DNA of 64,000 bases from Pseudomonas anuradhapurensis (GTDB lineage Bacteria; Pseudomonadota; Gammaproteobacteria; Pseudomonadales; Pseudomonadaceae), in NCBI RefSeq assembly GCF_014269225.2, contig NZ_CP077097.1:564001-628000 (forward strand), given 5' to 3'. The notes under the pieces were generated by a model. That model was given only the letters and a program-made list of their open reading frames with translations. It ran no database searches and was not told where the DNA came from. Positions 60,205 through 64,000 of this stretch are shown piece after piece (position 1 is the first letter of the stretch; each line of letters begins with the position of its first letter). Both the position numbers and the translations under genes were made by a program.

Positions 60205-60732
60205 TCAGCCCTTGTAGGCAGCCACCGACTTGGTGATCGCGGCACGAGCGGCGTCGGCGCCTTCCCAGCCTTCGATCTTGACCCACTTGCCCTTTTCGAG
60301 ATCTTTGTAGTTGGCAAAGAAGTGCTCGATCTGCTGGATCAGCAGGGCTGGCAGGTCGGTGTATTCCTTCACGTCGACGTACAGCTGCGACAGCTTGTCG
60401 TGAGGAACAGCGATGACCTTGGCGTCGCCGCCGCCGTCGTCGGTCATGTTCAGTACGCCAACCGGACGGGCGCGGATAACCGAACCAGGGGCAACCGGAT
60501 AAGGGGTAACGACCAGCACGTCCAGCGGGTCGCCGTCGTCAGCCAGGGTGTTCGGGATGAAACCGTAGTTGGCTGGGTAGAACATCGGGGTAGCCATGAA
60601 ACGGTCGACGAACAGGGTGTCGCTGTCCTTGTCGATCTCGTATTTGATCGGCGCGTGGTTGGCCGGGATCTCGATGGCGACGTAGATGTCGTTCGGCAGG
60701 TCTTTGCCCGCCGGAATCTTGCTGTAGCTCAT
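60205..60732 (-). CDS. ppa: Inorganic pyrophosphatase
   Basis: 175 residues. Family I soluble pyrophosphatase with [35 protein letters not shown] (the metal-binding Asp cluster DGDPLDVLV) and [15 protein letters not shown]. It drives biosynthesis by removing pyrophosphate. Own promoter and terminator. Confidence 0.97.
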
Positions 60733-60825
60733 TGGGCAGTGCCCCCGTGTTTGACCAAAAAAGTGGCGGCGATTATAGGCACATTCTGCCGGGGCATGCC
60801 ACGCCTGGCCTGATGTGCGGCCCCG

Positions 60826-61641
60826 TCAGGCGTGGCTTGCGCGGTAGTCCGGGTGTTCGGCCTGCAGCCGGCACAGGCGCGCCAGCGGGTCCTGGCGGTA
60901 GAACTGCGACAACTGGTGGTAGACCTTTGGATAAGCCTGCTGCAGCAGGTCGGGGGCACTAAAGAAGTATTCGCTGGTGACGGCGAAGAACTCGGCCGGG
61001 TTTTCCGCTGCATAAGGGTCGATGGCGGTTTCGGCGTCGGGGTCGTTGTCCAGCTGGCGGTTGAGGTCGTCGTAGGCCTGTTGCATGGCGCTGGCCCATT
61101 CCTCCACAGGCATGCCGTTGTGCAGCGGCGGCAGGCCGTTGGCGTCGCCATTGAGCATGTCGAGCTTGTGCGCCAGCTCATGGATGACCAGGTTGTAAGC
61201 CTCCCAGCCGCCACTGGCCAGTACGCCATTCCAGGCCAGGATGACCGGGCCTTGCTGCCAGGCCTCGCCGCTGTGTTCGCCATCCCAGACGTGTTCCACG
61301 CCACTGGCATCGCGGTGGCGTTGGGGGCTCTTGAAGTCGTCGGGGTAGAGGATGATCTCGTGGAAACCCTGGTACCAGTTCAGCTCGCCCAGGTGCAACA
61401 GAGGCAACTGCGCCTGGGCCGCCAGCAACAGGCGCTGCTCGTCGTCCAGTTCGACGCCGGGCAGGCAGGTGAGGTGTTTGTCCAGCAGGAACAGGATGCA
61501 GGCTTCTCGCAGCCAGCGGTCTTCTGCTTCAGTGATGCCGTCCAGCATCGGCAGGCGCGCGCGCACGGCCTGCCATTGCTGGGGGGCGATGGGGTAGCGC
61601 GCCAGGGTGCGCTTGCGCCGCCAGGCGCTGAATGACCACAT
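60826..61641 (-). CDS. mtfA: MtfA-type zinc metallopeptidase
   Basis: 271 residues. Zinc motif HELAHKLDMLNGDANG (H-E-x-x-H, about residues 153-157) with a downstream Glu in FFAVTSEYFF as third ligand. MtfA binds Mlc in enterobacteria; here it is more likely a general peptidase. It ends 93 bases before ppa and starts nine bases after the DedA gene, so it is probably co-transcribed with that gene. Confidence 0.9.
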   Translation of the reverse strand: MWSFSAWRRKRTLARYPIAPQQWQAVRARLPMLDGITEAEDRWLREACILFLLDKHLTCLPGVELDDEQRLLLAAQAQLPLLHLGELNWYQGFHEIILYPDDFKSPQRHRDASGVEHVWDGEHSGEAWQQGPVILAWNGVLASGGWEAYNLVIHELAHKLDMLNGDANGLPPLHNGMPVEEWASAMQQAYDDLNRQLDNDPDAETAIDPYAAENPAEFFAVTSEYFFSAPDLLQQAYPKVYHQLSQFYRQDPLARLCRLQAEHPDYRASHA

Positions 61642-61650
61642 CGGCCAGCT

Positions 61651-62298
61651 TCAGTGAGCCTTGGCCGTACGGCCCAGGCGGCCACGCAGCAGGCCCAGGA
61701 TCATCGGCACCAGCGACAGGAGGATGATACCCACCACCATCAGCGACAGGTGCTGCTTGATGAATGGCACGTTGCCGAAGAAGTAACCCAGGGTTACCAG
61801 GCCTCCGACCCACAGCAGCGAACCGGCAACGCTGAAGCCGAGGAAGCGCGGGTAATGCATGTGGGCGATGCCGGCGACGAAGGGCGCGAAGGTGCGCAGG
61901 ATCGGCAGGAAGCGCGCCATGGTCACGGTCTTGCCGCCGTGGCGCTCATAGAAATCGTGGGTGCGCTGCAGGTAATCGCGGCGGAAGATCTTCGAGTTGG
62001 GCTTGTTGAACAGGCGTTCGCCAACCGTGCGGCCGATCACATAGTTGGTGCTGTCGCCGAGGATCGCTGCAGCCATCAGCAGGCCGGCCAGCAGCAACGG
62101 GTCCATGCCGCCACCGGCGGCCACGGCGCCAGCAATGAACAGCAGCGAATCACCAGGCAGGAAGGGCATGACCACCAGCCCGGTTTCGCAGAAGATCACG
62201 GTGAAGAGGATGGCGTAGATCCAGGGACCGTAATTGGTGACCAGCAGATCGAGGTAGGCATCGAGATGCAGGATAAGGTCCAGCGGGTTGAAATCCAT
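61651..62298 (-). CDS. DedA-family membrane protein
   Basis: 215 residues from ATG in MDFNPLDLILHLDAYLDLLV. Multi-span protein with DedA signatures FCETGLVVMPFLPGDSLLFI, ARFLPILRTFAPFVAGIAHM and a basic C terminus. DedA proteins flip undecaprenyl phosphate or phospholipids and support envelope homeostasis. The 26 codons upstream in frame are dropped, since TGTACATGG at the chosen start fits family length. Confidence 0.92.
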   Translation of the reverse strand: MDFNPLDLILHLDAYLDLLVTNYGPWIYAILFTVIFCETGLVVMPFLPGDSLLFIAGAVAAGGGMDPLLLAGLLMAAAILGDSTNYVIGRTVGERLFNKPNSKIFRRDYLQRTHDFYERHGGKTVTMARFLPILRTFAPFVAGIAHMHYPRFLGFSVAGSLLWVGGLVTLGYFFGNVPFIKQHLSLMVVGIILLSLVPMILGLLRGRLGRTAKAH

Positions 62299-62447
62299 GT
62301 ACAGCACCTGTGTTCTTGGGGCGTAGGCTCGGTTACCTGGCGATGGGTAAAATTTCACACATGACAGGTGGGCCATTATACGGCGAAGTCGGGAACATGC
62401 CCGGGGAGTTTGTAGCGGGGGGTTACGGCAGGGGAGTCCTGTTCCGG

Positions 62448-62539
62448 CCTCTTCGCGGGCACGCCCGCTCCCTCAGGGATATCACCGCTTCCTGAGGCTG
62501 TGCTGTACCTGTGGGAGCGGGCGTGCCCGCGAAAGGGCT
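62448..62539. repeat. Paired REP palindromes
   Basis: CTTCGCGGGCACGCCCGCTC and GAGCGGGCGTGCCCGCGAAA in inverted order, about 40 bases apart. The rest of 62,299-62,546 shows no gene. Confidence 0.85.
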
Positions 62540-62546
62540 GGAACAG

Positions 62547-63005
62547 TCAATCCTGATTGATCGGCAGGATATAGCTCTTGAACTCGTTATCCTCACGAAA
62601 CCCGATGGACTCGTAAGTCTTGTGCGCGACCTCGTTGTCCGCGCTGGTTGACACCCGCATGCGCACGGCGTTGGTTTCCTTGGCCATCTTCTTCGCCTCG
62701 CGCATCAGGTGGTCGGCCACCAGCATGCGCCGCGAATCCTCGGCCACATAGATGTCGTTGAGAATCCACACCCGCTTCAGCGACAGCGACGAATAGCTCG
62801 GGTAGAGCTGGCAGAAACCCAGCAGCTTGCTGTCGTCGTCATCCGGCAAGGCCAGGTAGATCACCGACTCATCCCGCTTCAGGCGCTTTTCCAGGAAGCT
62901 GCGCGAGCTGTCGGGGTAGGGAAGCTGCCCGTAGAACTCACGGTATTTGACGAACATCGGCGTGAGCAGGTCGAGGTGTTCCAGGGTTGCCTTGATGATG
63001 CGCAT
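62547..63005 (-). CDS. GNAT-family N-acetyltransferase
   Basis: 152 residues. Acetyl-CoA binding region IYVAEDSRRMLVADHLMREA (a variant of Q-x-x-G-x-G/A) after FCQLYPSYSSLSLKRVWILN, then N-K-x-x-Y-E-S-I-G-F-like DNEVAHKTYESIGFREDN. Substrate cannot be told. It stands alone between the DedA and eut genes. Confidence 0.88.
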   Translation of the reverse strand: MRIIKATLEHLDLLTPMFVKYREFYGQLPYPDSSRSFLEKRLKRDESVIYLALPDDDDSKLLGFCQLYPSYSSLSLKRVWILNDIYVAEDSRRMLVADHLMREAKKMAKETNAVRMRVSTSADNEVAHKTYESIGFREDNEFKSYILPINQD

Positions 63006-63113
63006 GTGCGGCCCTCAGAGTCCATTAGGGGAAACAGCGGATTGCCAGCAGCTTTCCTGGGCATGCTGCCCAATGCGCGGCGCAAGTGCAATCCGCCTTC
63101 CGTTACAGGTTTT

Positions 63114-63938
63114 TTACCCTTTGCCGAGCAGGAAGTTGCCCTTCTGGCCGGCGCCATGTTCACTCTCAAGGCTATGGACTTCGGCTTCGTCCTTCAGATT
63201 CACTCCGGAAAGCTGACGTCGGCAGGCTTCGCGCATCAGGTACAACAGGCGGTGCGCCGCCATCCCGTAGCTCAGCCCCTCCAGGCGGATGTTGGAAATG
63301 CAGTTGCGGTAGGCATCGGTCAGGCCGACCTTCGGCGCGTAGGTAAAATACAGGCCGAGGCTGTCGGGCGAGCTGAGCCCCGGGCGTTCGCCAATCAGCA
63401 TCACCGTCATGCGCGCACCCAGCAGCTCACCGACCTCGTCGGCCACGGCCACGCGGCCCTGCTGCACCAGCACCACCGGGGCACTGCTCCAGCCGTCGGC
63501 GGCGGCCTGCTCTTCGAAGCGGGCCAGGAACGGCAGGGTGTGGCGGTGCACGGCCAGGGCCGACAGGCCGTCCGCCACGACGATGGCCAGGTCGACCCCG
63601 CCGGGGTTGGCTTGGGCGTGCTGGCGCAGCGCCGCCACCGAGTCCTGGTTCAGGCGCCGCCCCAGGTCCGGGCGTTGCAGGTATTGGTTGCGGTCGCTGG
63701 CGGCGCTGTGCAGCACCAGGCTGTCGCGGCCGCGGTCAGCCAGCTGCGCAGCCAGGCTGGCGTGATCGAACGCCAGGTGTACGGCGTCGCGCGCCTGGGC
63801 ATGGGCGAACTGGAAGTCCAGCTGCGCGCCGGTTGGCAGGCTGGTGCCGGCACGGCCCAGGGCGATGCGCGCCGGGGTGAGGTTGCGCAGGGCCAGCCAG
63901 GGGTTGTCGGGGGTAGGCGTGCGATGGTCCATGGTCAT
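63114..63938 (-). CDS. eutC: Ethanolamine ammonia-lyase small subunit
   Basis: 274 residues (ATG at 63,932 is an alternative start). EutC signatures [40 protein letters not shown] and [20 protein letters not shown], plus [20 protein letters not shown] near the end, are present. With EutB and adenosylcobalamin it splits ethanolamine to acetaldehyde and ammonia. It begins two bases after eutB ends. Confidence 0.95.
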   Translation of the reverse strand: MTMDHRTPTPDNPWLALRNLTPARIALGRAGTSLPTGAQLDFQFAHAQARDAVHLAFDHASLAAQLADRGRDSLVLHSAASDRNQYLQRPDLGRRLNQDSVAALRQHAQANPGGVDLAIVVADGLSALAVHRHTLPFLARFEEQAAADGWSSAPVVLVQQGRVAVADEVGELLGARMTVMLIGERPGLSSPDSLGLYFTYAPKVGLTDAYRNCISNIRLEGLSYGMAAHRLLYLMREACRRQLSGVNLKDEAEVHSLESEHGAGQKGNFLLGKG

Positions 63939-63940
63939 CC

Positions 63941-64000
63941 CTATGCAAGCTGTGCCAAGGCCTGGCGGAAAGCCGGCGGCAGGTTGTCACCAAAGCGTAC
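63941..64000 (-). CDS. eutB: Ethanolamine ammonia-lyase large subunit, last 19 codons
   Basis: Partial. The minus strand reads [19 protein letters not shown] and TAG directly before eutC. The call rests on its position before eutC and on my recollection of the EutB C terminus; the rest lies outside the window. Confidence 0.75.
   Translation of the reverse strand, partial: VRFGDNLPPAFRQALAQLA

Overview
The window reads as a chromosomal segment of a fluorescent Pseudomonas, most likely the P. putida group. This is inferred from overall high GC, from many P. putida-style REP palindromes around GCGGGTTTACCCGC and GGAGCGGCCTTG, and from housekeeping gene order (fdo-sel cluster, nrdR-rib-nusB-thiL-pgpA, dxs-ispA-xseB, ppa, eutBC) that I associate with P. 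putida. Species is not proven from sequence alone.

Positions 1-15,600 are an accessory island of the type VI secretion system. It opens with the 3' part of a vgrG, overlapped by a full-length RHS effector gene (1330-6012) that ends in a putative nuclease tip and is followed by its immunity gene. Behind it lies about 8 kb of broken and spare modules: two incomplete RHS copies with other C-terminal tips, a short toxin-tail fossil, and a series of immunity genes in every state from intact to unreadable. IS5-like and IS3-like remnants and two copies of a PAAR gene module are interspersed. Tips and immunity genes have lower GC than the RHS core, as expected for exchanged cassettes. Both copies of the PAAR module begin at the stop codon of the preceding immunity gene, which marks a cassette boundary.

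15,687-24,892 is a self-contained selenoprotein unit: formate dehydrogenase fdoGHI (alpha subunit with an in-frame UGA for selenocysteine followed by a hairpin), fdhE, selA, selB and the tRNA-Sec gene selC. Next come asparaginase, an alanine/sodium symporter with a divergent HTH regulator, a hydrolase, two nucleotide-sugar short-chain dehydrogenase-type genes, an HxlR regulator with a divergent but frameshifted MFS exporter, and an OmpW/OprG porin. A leftward operon of a His-rich periplasmic zinc protein, an ABC ATPase, an FtsX-type permease and a DUF3299 protein is headed by a palindrome resembling a Zur operator.

From 37 to 54 kb are conserved housekeeping genes: thioredoxin-like YbbN, a methyltransferase, a YbaY-type lipoprotein, nrdR-ribD-ribE-ribBX-ribH-nusB-thiL-pgpA, a periplasmic solute-binding protein, ribA, dxs-ispA-xseB, an FMN-riboswitch-controlled ribB and rtcB. 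From 55 to 59 kb is a leftward copper-resistance operon (copA, a small Met/His-repeat protein, copB, a cytochrome c). The window closes with an S24-type repressor, ppa, mtfA, a DedA protein, a GNAT enzyme, eutC and the end of eutB.

The part most likely to hold something undescribed is the RHS tip/immunity array at 6-14 kb, especially the unrecognised tip and immunity pair at 13,017-13,990 and the unrecognised immunity pair at 8,933-9,623.
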